64,000 bases of DNA from CAWBAT01 sp046331665 (GTDB taxonomy: Bacteria > Acidobacteriota > Terriglobia > Versatilivoradales > Versatilivoraceae), in NCBI GenBank assembly GCA_046331665.1, contig JAXLQK010000028.1, positions 18,456-82,455 on the forward strand, given 5' to 3'. A model generated the notes under the pieces. That model searched no databases, had not been told where the DNA came from, and was given only the letters and a program-made list of their open reading frames with translations. Below, one piece after another: positions 44,038 to 53,483 of this stretch (positions are counted from its first letter, which is position 1; each line of letters begins with the position of its first letter). Both the position numbers and the translations under genes were made by a program.

Positions 44038-44292
44038 ATGGACGGAAGGCCCAAGCCAGGCGCTCAGGCGATCGCACATCAGGCCGGGGCCCTCTTCGCA
44101 GGGAATCAGACCATCGGGGCGTTGGCCGTGGGTGCACTGGCTTTGGTTTCCCTGGCGATTGGCCTATTGGCGGTAGGGCGCCTGGCAGTTCGTCGGCTCA
44201 CCATCGACAAGTCCCATTTTCGTTCACTCAAGATTGACGATCTGCACGTCACACGCCTCCAGGTAATCGAACTGGTCATCACCGACAAGTAG
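44038..44292 (+). CDS. Small repeat protein with 'GALAVG' hydrophobic repeats
   Basis: 84 residues. After a polar N-terminus come short repeats of the form G-A-L-A-V (IGALAVGALALVSLAIGLLA, then VGRLAVRRLTI). The end is charged, with the same five-residue periodicity (RSLKIDDLHVTRLQVIELVI). This five-residue rhythm resembles pentapeptide-repeat or bactofilin-like beta-helices and small bacterial proteins of the IGALAVG/RLEIDEL type. The ribosome-binding site is weak, so the start is uncertain. No function is known to me. Confidence 0.55.
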   Translation: MDGRPKPGAQAIAHQAGALFAGNQTIGALAVGALALVSLAIGLLAVGRLAVRRLTIDKSHFRSLKIDDLHVTRLQVIELVITDK

Positions 44293-44546
44293 CTTACACC
44301 CGATGACTCATCGGACCAAGGCTCGATGGCTGTTTAACACTTATCCCTCTCGAAAGTGAGCACCGGAGAGCAATGTTTTAGACAGGGGGTGGCTTTAAGA
44401 ACATTGTTCATTTCCTGGCTTTGGCGGAACGGATATCAAGGCAGGCTTTGCTGGAAAAGAAAGGTATAGGCCCGGGGTTAAGTACGGGGACTTTTCACTA
44501 CAATTCATGCTTCATCTTTCCCCGTCGTTTGGGTACCATCTCGAAC

Positions 44547-45152
44547 ATGATTGAAGTGGTCTATCTAGATCTGGGAAAGGTTTTGATTGATTTCGATTAT
44601 GCCTCAGCGGCGCAAAGAATCGTCGGCATCAGCCCCATCCCTTTGGCTGAAATACAGCTTATCCTGTCAGAACCCAAATCGTTGTACGCCTTTGAGACGG
44701 GGAAAATTTCGCCTGTCGACTATTACCTGCAAGTCTGCCGCGAGTTGGAAATCAAGATTTCGATGGAACAATTCCGAGCGCTTTGGGGATCCATGTTCCT
44801 CCCTGATCCCCTGGTTTCGGAGTCCTTCTTACTCGATCTAAAACGAAACTATCGTTTAATCCTGCTTTCGAATACGAATGAAATCCATTTTGAGTATCTC
44901 GAAGAAAACTATCCTCTCTTGCGTCAGATTGAAGAACACCTGCTTTCGTACCAGGTTGGGTTCATGAAACCGGACCCGAAAATTTATGAGCTTGCGATTG
45001 AGAAGGCCGGAGTAGCACCCGATAAGATTTTTTTCGCAGACGATCGTCATGAGAATGTTGAAGCTGCCCGCTTGGCGGGAATCCAAGCCATTCAATTCAG
45101 CTCCGAGAATCAACTTCGAAAAGAGATGAAAAAGTACGGCATTCTCTGTTGA
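44547..45152 (+). CDS. HAD-superfamily hydrolase
   Basis: 201 residues from ATG 44547 (MIEVVYLDLGKVLID). An upstream frame extension has no family sequence. Motif I reads YLDLGKVL, where the second Asp is replaced by Gly as in the 'FDLGxVL' class of HAD proteins (YihX-like). Motif II is LLSNTN, motif III Lys lies in GFMKPDPKIYELAIEKAG, and motif IV is IFFADDRHENVEAARLAG. It probably dephosphorylates a sugar phosphate or similar small molecule; the substrate is unknown. It precedes a metallophosphoesterase gene on the same strand by 131 bases. Confidence 0.88.
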   Translation: MIEVVYLDLGKVLIDFDYASAAQRIVGISPIPLAEIQLILSEPKSLYAFETGKISPVDYYLQVCRELEIKISMEQFRALWGSMFLPDPLVSESFLLDLKRNYRLILLSNTNEIHFEYLEENYPLLRQIEEHLLSYQVGFMKPDPKIYELAIEKAGVAPDKIFFADDRHENVEAARLAGIQAIQFSSENQLRKEMKKYGILC

Positions 45153-45283
45153 AGGCATCAACTAAAGGGTGTGGAGAGGAGTTCGTACTTTCCCCCTGCA
45201 CTGAAATCAATCAACCCGCTTGAGGGATAGCCAGTTCAACCCCGGTGGCATTCCAACGAATGGCGGGAGTTAAGGCCCAAAGG

Positions 45284-46030
45284 ATGCGATTCTTAATTAT
45301 AAGTGATATTCACGCCAATCTGGAGGCGTTGGAGGCTGTACTGGAGTCTGCCGAAGGAAAGTATGAGAAGGTTGCCTGTTGCGGGGATATTGTGGGCTAT
45401 GGACCTGACCCAAACGCCGTGACCTCTATCATTTGCCAGATTGCCCCTGCCATCATTCGTGGAAATCATGAAAAGGCTGCCATCGGGCTGGTCGATCTAA
45501 GCATGTTTAATCCTTTGGCAAAGAAAGCTTCGGTGTGGACGCAGGAACAGCTGACTCTGGAAACCCGAGGCTATCTCGAAGGAATCATCGCCGGACCGCT
45601 CGATCTTGACCGCTTCACGCTGGCTCATGGCTCCTTGATCGACGAAGATCAATATGTGGTGGACCTCGACGATGCTTCCGGCAGTTTTTCTTCAGCCCGG
45701 TTCCCCGTCACGTTCATCGGACATACGCATATCCAAGGGGGTTTTGTTCAGTTCACGGATGGACGGCAGGGAGTGCTCAACCCCGAGATCAGTGGAACCG
45801 TGATGGAAAGCCATCTTCGGATTGATCCGCAAAACACCTACCTCATCAACCCGGGAGCCGTCGGGCAGCCCCGAGATCACGACCCGAGGGCAGCCTTCAT
45901 CATTTACGACCAGGATGAAGGTGTCGTCCGCTATTTTCGTACACCCTACGCAATTGAGAAGACCCAACAGAAAATGCGGCTGGCTCACCTACCGCACTAT
46001 TTGATTGATCGATTGAAATTGGGCAGGTGA
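45284..46030 (+). CDS. Metallophosphoesterase (YfcE/diadenosine-tetraphosphatase-like)
   Basis: 248 residues from ATG 45284. All five calcineurin-like metal blocks are visible: ISDIHANLEALEAVL (D-x-H), CCGDIVGYGPDP (GD-x2-G), RGNHEKA (GNH), THAHGS-like LAHGSLID and FIGHTHIQGGFVQ (GHTH). NPGAVGQPRDHDPRA follows, typical of the YfcE-like class that hydrolyses phosphodiesters. The exact substrate is unknown. The gene ends just before a convergent lipoprotein gene. Confidence 0.9.
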   Translation: MRFLIISDIHANLEALEAVLESAEGKYEKVACCGDIVGYGPDPNAVTSIICQIAPAIIRGNHEKAAIGLVDLSMFNPLAKKASVWTQEQLTLETRGYLEGIIAGPLDLDRFTLAHGSLIDEDQYVVDLDDASGSFSSARFPVTFIGHTHIQGGFVQFTDGRQGVLNPEISGTVMESHLRIDPQNTYLINPGAVGQPRDHDPRAAFIIYDQDEGVVRYFRTPYAIEKTQQKMRLAHLPHYLIDRLKLGR

Positions 46031-46062
46031 GGCCGGATGAAACTTCCCGTGAATGAGCTCCC

Positions 46063-46524
46063 TCAATTCAATACGAGGTTGCCCACTTCAATCTCGGGAA
46101 GAATGTGATTCCAGTCCTTTGGCAGGTGATCAAAAGCGACCTGAAAATTGGTCGTCTGCTTGGGCCCCAAGCCACCGCCTCCTTTATACTCGACGGCCTT
46201 ACGGGACTCCCTCAGAACAATTTGGTTCAAATTGTCTTTGAAAACGAAGATTAGCTCGATTCGCTGAACGCGCCGATCCCCTGAGTTTGTCACTTTCCCC
46301 TCAACATAATAGACATGATCCCCCAAAAAGCTTTCTCCTTTGGCCAAACCCAAATGGGTCAACTCAATCTTAGACTTGTAAGATTCGGCCTCAGCCAACG
46401 TCGCTGGCGAGGGTGAGTTTGAAGACTTTCCTCTACAGCCAATAACGATCCACGTTGTGGCTGCAGCGACGACGAAGAGAAACAACGGAACGGTGGACAG
46501 AGGGGGTAATCGCACTTTCCTCAT
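46063..46524 (-). CDS. Putative lipoprotein with FxLYD/DUF2393-like domain
   Basis: 153 residues from the ATG at 46524 (MRKVRLPP). A hydrophobic segment ends in WIVIGC, which fits a lipobox, so the protein is likely a lipoprotein. The mature part includes YVEGKVTNSGDRRVQRIELI and FVFKDNLNQIVLRE, the pattern of small immunoglobulin-like FxLYD/DUF2393 domains, ending HILPEIEVGNLVLN. No function known. It is transcribed alone, facing the metallophosphoesterase. Confidence 0.75.
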   Translation of the reverse strand: MRKVRLPPLSTVPLFLFVVAAATTWIVIGCRGKSSNSPSPATLAEAESYKSKIELTHLGLAKGESFLGDHVYYVEGKVTNSGDRRVQRIELIFVFKDNLNQIVLRESRKAVEYKGGGGLGPKQTTNFQVAFDHLPKDWNHILPEIEVGNLVLN

Positions 46525-46841
46525 GAGAGCCCCGAAAGAGGATGGCAAGAGTCAGTCAAGCAGGTCAAGGAAGCAAGATGACCCGACTCGGTAAAGGTAC
46601 AACAGCCGCCATGCCCTGTCAACGCAGGGAAATAGTGCCATCGGGCTCAAAGAAATCTCAAGCCCCAAGAATTGAAGAGTAGGCAATCCCAAAAGGGTAA
46701 GGATCTGGCCGGTAGGCAGGATGACGGTGACGGGTCTAACCGACCCATGGACGAACCAAGTTTCGCAAGACTCAGACAGGGCTTGTCCCCCGGAACTATC
46801 GGATTCATTAAGCAAGATCCATCGGCTATAATGCCAGAATC
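46525..46841. other. Divergent intergenic region before glcD
   Basis: 317 bases between the lipoprotein gene (minus) and glcD (plus). A reading frame at 46552-46815 on the minus strand has no recognisable motif and is probably accidental. No good promoter pair was found by eye. Confidence 0.35.
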
Positions 46842-48338
46842 ATGACGAAGACAAATTCTTCTTTGCTCTCATCGAAGCACACAGAAGTATACCAGGCCCT
46901 GCGAGTTCTGCTGGGGGAAGACCGCGTTCTGCATACGGCGGATGAGCTCGTTGTATATGAATGTGACGGATTGACCTTACACCCGCAACTTCCGGACTTC
47001 GTGGTATTCCCTTCCACAAAAGAGGAAATTGTTGGAATCATCGAGATCGCGAAGCGTTACCAGATGCCCTTTCTTCCGCGCGGGGCGGGCACTTGCTTAA
47101 GCGGCGGGGCAATTGCCGTCCAGGGGGGCATTATTCTGGAACTGGCACGGATGAATGGAATCCTCGATATCAACCTCGAAAATCGCTTGGCGGTGGTTCA
47201 GCCCGGGGTTGTTAATTTGCATATCACCCAGGCGGTACAGGACAGAAACTTCTACTATGCACCGGACCCCTCCAGCCAGATGGTCTCCACCATCGGAGGA
47301 AATGTTGCCGAAAATTCAGGAGGCCCTCACACACTGAAGTATGGCGTCACCACCAACCATGTCCTGGCTTTGGAAGTGGTTCTTCCCACGGGCGATTGTT
47401 ATGCCTTGGGAACCGTGACCGGGGATCCCGTTGGATATGATTTGACCGGCGTATTTGTTGGTTCGGAAGGAACTTTTGGTGTGGTTACGGAGGCCACCGT
47501 CCGGCTCGTTTATGCTCCGCCCGCAGTGAAGACCTTATTGGCAATTTTTGATTCTGTAAACCTTGCCACCCAGTGCGTCTCTGCGATTATTGCGCGGGGC
47601 ATCATCCCGGCCGCACTCGAAATGATTGACCGCAAGACGATTGAGGCCATTGAAAGCGGCCCCTATGCAACAGGAATCCCGCGAGACGCAGAAGCGGTCC
47701 TCCTCATCGAAGTTGATGGCATCGAAGCCGCGATCGCAGAACAAATCGAACAAATCATCGAAGTGGTCCAGGAAAATTCGGCCCGCGAACTTCGGCTGGC
47801 CAAGGACAGTCTGGAACGCAAAAAGCTGTGGGCCGCGCGGAAAAACGCTTTCGGTGCGTACGGGAGAATCAGTCCCAACTATTACACCATGGATGGAGTT
47901 ATCCCGCGCAGCAAGCTTCCCGAAATTCTTGCGGAGATTCGTGGCCTGGGTGAGAAACATGGACTAGGCATGGCCAACGTGTTTCATGCGGGCGACGGCA
48001 ATCTCCATCCCATTATTCTTTACGACGGCGACCAGCCCGGGGCCAAAGAGAAAGTCGTGGCGCTGGCGGCGGATATTCTTCAGGCGTGCCTCAATGTAGG
48101 AGGGGCCCTGAGCGGTGAGCATGGCATCGGGATGGAGAAAATGGGGTTCATGTCCTTATTTTTCTCCGCGGATGAGTTGGACGTTATGCAAAGACTTAAA
48201 ATGATTTTTAACCCCAACCAATTGGCAAACCCGGGCAAGATCTTCCCCGTGCGGCGAGGGTGCGGAGAAATGTCGTGGGGCCAGTCTGAAATCAAGGATA
48301 CAGAACATCTTGCCGCGGAGGGAATGATCCGCTTTTAG
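46842..48338 (+). CDS. glcD: Glycolate oxidase FAD-binding subunit GlcD
   Basis: 498 residues. It oxidises glycolate (or D-lactate-like hydroxy acids) with FAD. The FAD/PCMH domain is clear: FLPRGAGTCLSGGAIAVQGG, then QPGVVNLHITQAVQ, STIGGNVAENSGGPHTLKYG, and VGSEGTFGVVTEATVRL. The C-terminal GlcD domain has FHAGDGNLHPIILYDG with a metal/active-site His and GGALSGEHGIGMEK. It is the first gene of the glcDEF operon; the next gene starts 63 bases or fewer downstream. Confidence 0.94.
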   Translation: MTKTNSSLLSSKHTEVYQALRVLLGEDRVLHTADELVVYECDGLTLHPQLPDFVVFPSTKEEIVGIIEIAKRYQMPFLPRGAGTCLSGGAIAVQGGIILELARMNGILDINLENRLAVVQPGVVNLHITQAVQDRNFYYAPDPSSQMVSTIGGNVAENSGGPHTLKYGVTTNHVLALEVVLPTGDCYALGTVTGDPVGYDLTGVFVGSEGTFGVVTEATVRLVYAPPAVKTLLAIFDSVNLATQCVSAIIARGIIPAALEMIDRKTIEAIESGPYATGIPRDAEAVLLIEVDGIEAAIAEQIEQIIEVVQENSARELRLAKDSLERKKLWAARKNAFGAYGRISPNYYTMDGVIPRSKLPEILAEIRGLGEKHGLGMANVFHAGDGNLHPIILYDGDQPGAKEKVVALAADILQACLNVGGALSGEHGIGMEKMGFMSLFFSADELDVMQRLKMIFNPNQLANPGKIFPVRRGCGEMSWGQSEIKDTEHLAAEGMIRF

Positions 48339-48400
48339 TCTTCTCAGGAATCGATCCAGAGAAGGAGGAGCGCTTCTTTGATGGGTTCTTTCGCCACCCG

Positions 48401-49702
48401 GTGGGGGAGCGTATCGTCATGCTGACACGGTTTATGGTTGAGGAGACGGTTCCCAAGCACGTTTTTGCGCCCGCCACGAAACAGGAGATTGGGCAGGTGC
48501 TTTGCGAAGCCAGATCCCAGAAATGGAGTCTCGTTCCCTATGGGGCCGGAGTTCATCAGCACATCGGAAACAGGCTGCAGCGATACGATGCCGCCTTGTC
48601 GCTGGAGAAATTCAACCAAATCCTTGAATACGAACCCCAAGACATGGTGGTGAACGTACAATCCGGTTGCCGCCTGATTGATCTGCAAGCCCGGTTGGCA
48701 CAGGATCATTTGTTCCTCCCCATTGACCCTTGCGGCTTTGAACAGGCAACTGTCGGAGGAATCATTGCCACGAACGCGTCAGGCCCTCTCCGGTTTGCGC
48801 ATGGAACCGTTCGGGATTACCTGCTTGGCATCGGGCTTGTACAGCCCGATGGGAAATGGACAAAATTTGGGGCTCGTGTCGTTAAGAATGTGACAGGCTA
48901 TGACATGTGCAAACTTTATGTGGGTTCTTTTGGAACACTGGGGGTATTTACGGATTTTTTTTTCAAACTCAAACCCTATCCCCCTTCCTCGCAAACCGTT
49001 ATCGTTCGCCTGAAAGGCATCGCTGAAGCCCGGCTGGGTGCCGAGAAATTGATTCAATCTCCCTTGACCCCCGCAGCCTATGAGTTGCTTAATCCCGAAG
49101 CCACGAGAATCTTAAAAGAGCGATTCCCTTTAGTCACGGACTCCGAACATTATGTGTTTGTAGTCCGTTTTATGGACCTGGAAAAATCCGTGGATTGGCA
49201 AGTTCGGTGTCTGGAAGAAAAATGGAAGGGAATCTTTGACGAAGGAATCCTCCTGAATTCGCCGCAGGAACAAGAAACGATTTGGAGGCTCTTGAGGGAA
49301 GACTCTCTTTGGCAAGAAAACCCGGACCTTCACCGTGTAAAGCTGAAAGTCAGTTGCGGGTCCATGCCCCTATTCGATTGTCTTCAACGACTGGAAGCGC
49401 CGGGGAGGAGGCCATTTGGGGTGGGGGCCATCAAGATCCACATCGGATGTGGAGTGATTCGTGCCTATTACCAATTGGAGGGATCACCCGAAAGCCTCCT
49501 CTCAATGGCCAAGTTCATTCAAGAATTGCGAACTCCTTTGATACCGTCACGAGGGACGGTGGTTCTGGAAACGGGCCCATCCGCACTGAAGGAGTCCGTC
49601 GATGTCTGGGGTTATGATTTTAAGGATAAGTTCCTAATGCAAAAGATTCGAGATGAATTCGATCCGCAGAAGATCCTGAATCCTGGCAGGTACGTGGTAT
49701 AG
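48401..49702 (+). CDS. glcE: Glycolate oxidase subunit GlcE (FAD-binding)
   Basis: 433 residues from GTG 48401; the frame is open to about 48344, and ATG 48419 is another possible start, so the true start is uncertain. A GGAGGAG lies near 48364, too far for either. The PCMH domain is seen as LVPYGAGVHQHIG, VNVQSGCRLIDLQARLA, QATVGGIIATNASGPLRFAH, and the GlcE-type KNVTGYDMCKLYVGSFGTLG. It ends FDPQKILNPGRYVV. It is the second FAD-type subunit of the glycolate oxidase complex. Confidence 0.9.
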   Translation: MGERIVMLTRFMVEETVPKHVFAPATKQEIGQVLCEARSQKWSLVPYGAGVHQHIGNRLQRYDAALSLEKFNQILEYEPQDMVVNVQSGCRLIDLQARLAQDHLFLPIDPCGFEQATVGGIIATNASGPLRFAHGTVRDYLLGIGLVQPDGKWTKFGARVVKNVTGYDMCKLYVGSFGTLGVFTDFFFKLKPYPPSSQTVIVRLKGIAEARLGAEKLIQSPLTPAAYELLNPEATRILKERFPLVTDSEHYVFVVRFMDLEKSVDWQVRCLEEKWKGIFDEGILLNSPQEQETIWRLLREDSLWQENPDLHRVKLKVSCGSMPLFDCLQRLEAPGRRPFGVGAIKIHIGCGVIRAYYQLEGSPESLLSMAKFIQELRTPLIPSRGTVVLETGPSALKESVDVWGYDFKDKFLMQKIRDEFDPQKILNPGRYVV

Positions 49703-49705
49703 AAC

Positions 49706-51037
49706 ATGCACGACACCCACGTTACTCCATTACCGGTGGTCCGCGCGTCGGAATTAACTCCGGAATGCGTCCATTGTGGGCTCTGTTTGCAGGCTTGCCC
49801 TACTTACCTCGAGCTGGGGCAGGAAGCCGATTCTCCCCGCGGTCGCATCTACCTCATGCGCGCCCAACAGCGAGGGGTATTGCACGGATTCGACGGCTTC
49901 GTTCAGCACATTTCGGCCTGTTTGGACTGTCGGGCCTGCGAGTCAGCCTGCCCTTCAGGCGTCCCCTATGGGGAAATGGTGGAAAAAGCGCGTGAGGTCA
50001 TCGAAGAGGAGTCACATCGTCCTTTTTTCGTCCGGGTTTTGAGAAGACTCTTTTTCAACATCATTCTCCCTTCCCCGGGGAATTTACGCCTCGCCATCAA
50101 GCTCTTGCGATTCTATCAACGGTCCGCCATTCAGGGGATGGTCCATACCTTGGGCATATTGAAGCTCCTCCCGGGTCGACTGGACCAACTGGAACAACTG
50201 CTTCCCGACTTAAAGGAAAGAACGAAGCATGTTCCCCTGGGCAAAGTCTATCCGGCCGAAGGAGTGATGCGCCATCGTGTCGGCCTCTTGACGGGCTGTG
50301 TCATGAATGAAATTTTCGGCGAGATTAACCAGGCAACTATCCGGGTTCTCCAGCGGAACGGATGCGAAGTGGTAGTCCCTAAAGGCCAAGGATGTTGTGG
50401 CGCCCTCCATTGTCATGCCGGGGTGATGGGTGAGGCACGCGATTTGGCTTGCCGGAATATCGAAGCCTTTGAGCAGGTCCCTGTAGAGGTCATCCTCTCC
50501 AATGCTTCAGGGTGCGGCGCCAAGTTGAAGGAGTATCCTGCCCTTTTGGCCGCCAATCCAGAATGGAGCCTGCGAGCGCGAACATTCACCGCAAAGGTGC
50601 AAGACATTTCTGCATTTTTGGATCAAATCCCGCAAACAGCCATTCCCGGAAGGATTGAAGCGCGCGTGGCTTACGATGATCCATGCCACTTGCTTCATGC
50701 GATGAAGGTTAGTCAGCCCCCACGAAATCTCCTCAGGCGGATCCCGGGGTTGGACTTGGTCGAACTGCGCACGCCGGACCAATGCTGCGGCAGTGCGGGT
50801 ATCTATAACCTCACGCATTACGAGCTCTCCATGCGGATTTTGGATCGGAAAATTGCCGACATACGAAAAGCCGCCGTGGATATGGTCGCGACAGGGAACC
50901 CGGGTTGTATTTTGCAGATCACCCATGGGTTAAAACGAGCGGGGCTCAACGGAGTCAAGGTCTTGCACCCTATCGAAATTCTCGATCGGTCATACTCCAC
51001 GGGTGCCATGGGAGATGGTCCTCTCCAAGGTGGATGA
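49706..51037 (+). CDS. glcF: Glycolate oxidase iron-sulfur subunit GlcF
   Basis: 443 residues, 3 bases after glcE. Two N-terminal [4Fe-4S] ferredoxin motifs, CVHCGLCLQACPTY and CLDCRACESACPSG, carry the electrons. Two CCG domains follow, with GCCGALHCHAG and DQCCGSAGIYNLTHYE. It passes electrons from the flavin subunits to the quinone pool at the inner membrane. Confidence 0.94.
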   Translation: MHDTHVTPLPVVRASELTPECVHCGLCLQACPTYLELGQEADSPRGRIYLMRAQQRGVLHGFDGFVQHISACLDCRACESACPSGVPYGEMVEKAREVIEEESHRPFFVRVLRRLFFNIILPSPGNLRLAIKLLRFYQRSAIQGMVHTLGILKLLPGRLDQLEQLLPDLKERTKHVPLGKVYPAEGVMRHRVGLLTGCVMNEIFGEINQATIRVLQRNGCEVVVPKGQGCCGALHCHAGVMGEARDLACRNIEAFEQVPVEVILSNASGCGAKLKEYPALLAANPEWSLRARTFTAKVQDISAFLDQIPQTAIPGRIEARVAYDDPCHLLHAMKVSQPPRNLLRRIPGLDLVELRTPDQCCGSAGIYNLTHYELSMRILDRKIADIRKAAVDMVATGNPGCILQITHGLKRAGLNGVKVLHPIEILDRSYSTGAMGDGPLQGG

Positions 51038-51246
51038 ATTCTCTTCATTTTTTGAGCCTCGTTGCCGATAAATCATCTGAATCAAGACGAGTGACCGAAC
51101 CCGAACCCGTTACCGAAAAAACCAGGGAAGTCGATTTAGCACAGGGATTGCTTTTTTCCTTATGCTAAAGTAACAATGACAGCGCGAGTTTTGGACTTAT
51201 CTTCTATTGGGATTCCATCAAAGGCTGCGAGCGTTTAGGAGGAGTC

Positions 51247-51795
51247 ATGTGGAAAAGCAGGAAACCGGAGGAGGAGAAGGAAAGAGAACCCATTGCTGCG
51301 AAAAAGGAGGAAATTTCCATGTCAACATTTGAGGAGAAAAAACCTATGGAACCGCGTTTCGAACCAAGATCCAACCCCACCCGAGAAGAAGTTGTCAACA
51401 TTGGAAAATCCGTATTTATCAAGGGAGAGTTGACGGGAGATGAAGATCTGACCATTGAAGGGCGAGTCGAGGGAAAGATTGAGTTGAGAGATCACAACCT
51501 GATTATTGGTCCCAACGGGAAAATCAATGCAGAGATAAATGCCAAGAATGTCACCGTGATTGGGAGTGTGGTCGGCAACATTTCAGCCGGAGAAATCATC
51601 GAGATACGGACAAGCGGCTCAGTCACGGGTGACATCAAAGCCCCCCGGGTTTCGATCGCAGATGGCGCTCACTTAAAGGGAAGTGTGGATATGCAAAAAA
51701 GCCCTGAACTTGCAAAGAAACCTGAATTTCAGCGAGCCGAGATGGCGAAAGTTGGAACGGATTCTTCGGCTGTCCCCAAGCCGCAATTTAAGTAA
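51247..51795 (+). CDS. Bactofilin (polymer-forming cytoskeletal protein)
   Basis: 182 residues. TAGGAGGAG precedes the ATG. A charged, disordered N-terminus of about 60 residues is followed by the bactofilin beta-helix: SVFIKGELTGDEDLTIEGRV, GKIELRDHNLIIGPNGKINA, AKNVTVIGSVVGNISAGEII and SGSVTGDIKAPRVSIADGAH. A Lys/Pro-rich C-terminal tail follows. Bactofilins self-assemble without nucleotide into filaments that help cell shape, polarity or stalks. With RodZ, MtgA and MglA/B also in this window, morphology and polarity genes are frequent here, though not in one operon. Confidence 0.93.
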   Translation: MWKSRKPEEEKEREPIAAKKEEISMSTFEEKKPMEPRFEPRSNPTREEVVNIGKSVFIKGELTGDEDLTIEGRVEGKIELRDHNLIIGPNGKINAEINAKNVTVIGSVVGNISAGEIIEIRTSGSVTGDIKAPRVSIADGAHLKGSVDMQKSPELAKKPEFQRAEMAKVGTDSSAVPKPQFK

Positions 51796-51962
51796 GCCAG
51801 CAGCCACTTCGGAAGCAGCAACCTGGCAAATACCCTCGTCCAAGCCAGTTTGAAATTAAAGGACCACTGGTTGCTGGATTATTCTTAACATGCAAAGGGG
51901 AAGTCGCTAAAGCCTGAGAACACACTCTGAGCGATTCCTCCAGACTTCCCCCACCCTTCACG

Positions 51963-52640
51963 ATGAAAAGACCTATCGACAAATTCAATTCAATGTTCGG
52001 TAAGGTCTGGAAACAGACGGGAGCCGGGAGAGATCCGGAGAAAACGGGTCACCCGTTGCTTCCTACTTATCCTACTCAAGTCCTTAAAGATTTCATCAAA
52101 GGGATTTCGACGATGTCCAATCCGCGGATCTTGGACATGGGGCCTGCTGTCGGCTCAAACCTGGAATTCTTTTTGAATCTTGGGGTCAAGGTTTATGTGG
52201 AGGATTTCGTCACTGCCTATCTCAATCCCAAATACTCCCTTGTCGTGGACGAGAAAATCACCTTGGATGAAAACGGTTTTTTTCAAGAAAATTTCAACTA
52301 TGAAATCCAGTCTCTGGATGGCCTGATCTGTTGGGATTACCTGTGCTTCATCGATCCTCGATTTGCCAGCGCCTTTGTGGAGAGGATATCTTCGATGATG
52401 AAAACGGGCGGGCTGGTGATGGCGTTTTTTCACACACACGCTCTCAAGAGCCCCGGGGCAATCCACAAATATCGTATTCATAATGAGACGGCATTAGAAT
52501 ATATTCCAACTGAGCATAAAGCCGAATTCAAGAAGGCGTTTCAAATCCGGGATGTTTCCCAGCTCTTCACGGGTTTCCAGAGTCAGCGGTCGTATTTGCT
52601 GAAGCATAACGTCATCGAAATTCTCCTTAAAAAGAAATAA
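51963..52640 (+). CDS. SAM-dependent methyltransferase-like protein
   Basis: 225 residues. The Rossmann-like start ILDMGPAVGSNLEFFLNLGV (near residue 55) has the D-x-G-x-G shape of class I methyltransferases, and VYVEDFV carries the acidic residue after strand 2. LDGLICWDYLCFIDPRF replaces motif IV, and MMKTGGLVMAFFHTH resembles the usual post-V strand. The weak match to standard motifs and no further hints leave its target open. It is transcribed alone between the bactofilin and the B-box protein. Confidence 0.65.
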   Translation: MKRPIDKFNSMFGKVWKQTGAGRDPEKTGHPLLPTYPTQVLKDFIKGISTMSNPRILDMGPAVGSNLEFFLNLGVKVYVEDFVTAYLNPKYSLVVDEKITLDENGFFQENFNYEIQSLDGLICWDYLCFIDPRFASAFVERISSMMKTGGLVMAFFHTHALKSPGAIHKYRIHNETALEYIPTEHKAEFKKAFQIRDVSQLFTGFQSQRSYLLKHNVIEILLKKK

Positions 52641-52745
52641 GCCGGCGCGCATCGCCCAAAAGCCACTGAACCTTTCTGATACAATTTTCGTATGGAGAGA
52701 TAGAGGCAGATGGATGCTGTGCCTAGTGCCGGCAGAGGAGGAGCC

Positions 52746-53435
52746 ATGGAGTGTTCAACCCATCATGAGCGGGAAGCGGTTTTCTTCTGCTCGAACTGTG
52801 GCCTGCCGCTTTGCTTGGAATGTAAGAACACTTTGGAATCGAGAATCTTTTGTCAAAAATGCCTGGAAGCCTTGACTGAGACATCCGGGCATACGAACCC
52901 CAATTCCCTGCAGGCCGGAACCCGTGCCTCGGGGAAATCGCCTGAGACTCGGGAAACTCCCCCAATTTTGTCTCGGCCTGCTCAGGGGGAAGACCATTAT
53001 TGTCCACCGGGCGTCGTATTGGCCTTGGGGTTTATTCCGGGCGTGGGAGCCATCGCCAACGGGGAATATGGGAAGGGACTGCTTCAAGTATTAATCTTTG
53101 GGAGCCTGCTCGCGCTTGGGAATGGAGCCGGAGGGGAGGATTCGATTCCCTTCTTCAAACTGGTGACCTTTGTCATGTATCTCTACATGCCGTTGGAAGC
53201 TTACCATGTCGCCAGAAAACGCACCGCTGCGAGTCATGGCGTGACCCTCATTACTCCCTTTGAGAGATTCAGATTCTCATCCCTGGGTGTTGGAATCACG
53301 ACCCTATGCTTGGGAGTCTTTTTTCAGCTCAGTGTATTTGTCCCCGGAGCGATGAGGTTTCTCTTGCGCGGATGGCCACTGATCCTGGTAGCGATCGGGG
53401 TCTACAACCTGTCTCAATACGCGCGAAAAGAGTGA
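52746..53435 (+). CDS. B-box-type zinc-finger membrane protein
   Basis: 229 residues from ATG 52746, set by GAGGAGGAG just upstream; a longer frame starts at 52710. The N-terminus MECSTHHEREAVFFCSNCGL, then CLECKNTL and FCQKCLEAL, matches a B-box zinc finger (C-x2-H, then C-x2-C and C-x2-C ligands). A linker of about 50 residues follows. Three or four membrane segments come after: VVLALGFIPGVGAIANGEYG, LLQVLIFGSLLALGNG, FKLVTFVMYLYMPLEAYHVA and SSLGVGITTLCLGVFFQLSVF. Such fusions of B-box and membrane regions are known mainly as uncharacterised acidobacterial proteins. A signalling or assembly role is only a guess. Confidence 0.78.
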   Translation: MECSTHHEREAVFFCSNCGLPLCLECKNTLESRIFCQKCLEALTETSGHTNPNSLQAGTRASGKSPETRETPPILSRPAQGEDHYCPPGVVLALGFIPGVGAIANGEYGKGLLQVLIFGSLLALGNGAGGEDSIPFFKLVTFVMYLYMPLEAYHVARKRTAASHGVTLITPFERFRFSSLGVGITTLCLGVFFQLSVFVPGAMRFLLRGWPLILVAIGVYNLSQYARKE

Positions 53436-53483
53436 AACAGGCCGCTTATTTTCAAAGCAAAGTCTGCTGGAAAACCGGAGAAG

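Noticed and set aside
46552..46815. 87-residue minus-strand reading frame between the lipoprotein gene and glcD
   Set aside because: No start signal or family resemblance; probably accidental.
51135..51169. TTTAGCA...TGCTAAA inverted repeat between glcF and the bactofilin gene
   Set aside because: The loop is over 20 bases and AT-rich, and the stem is too weak for a terminator; it could be chance.
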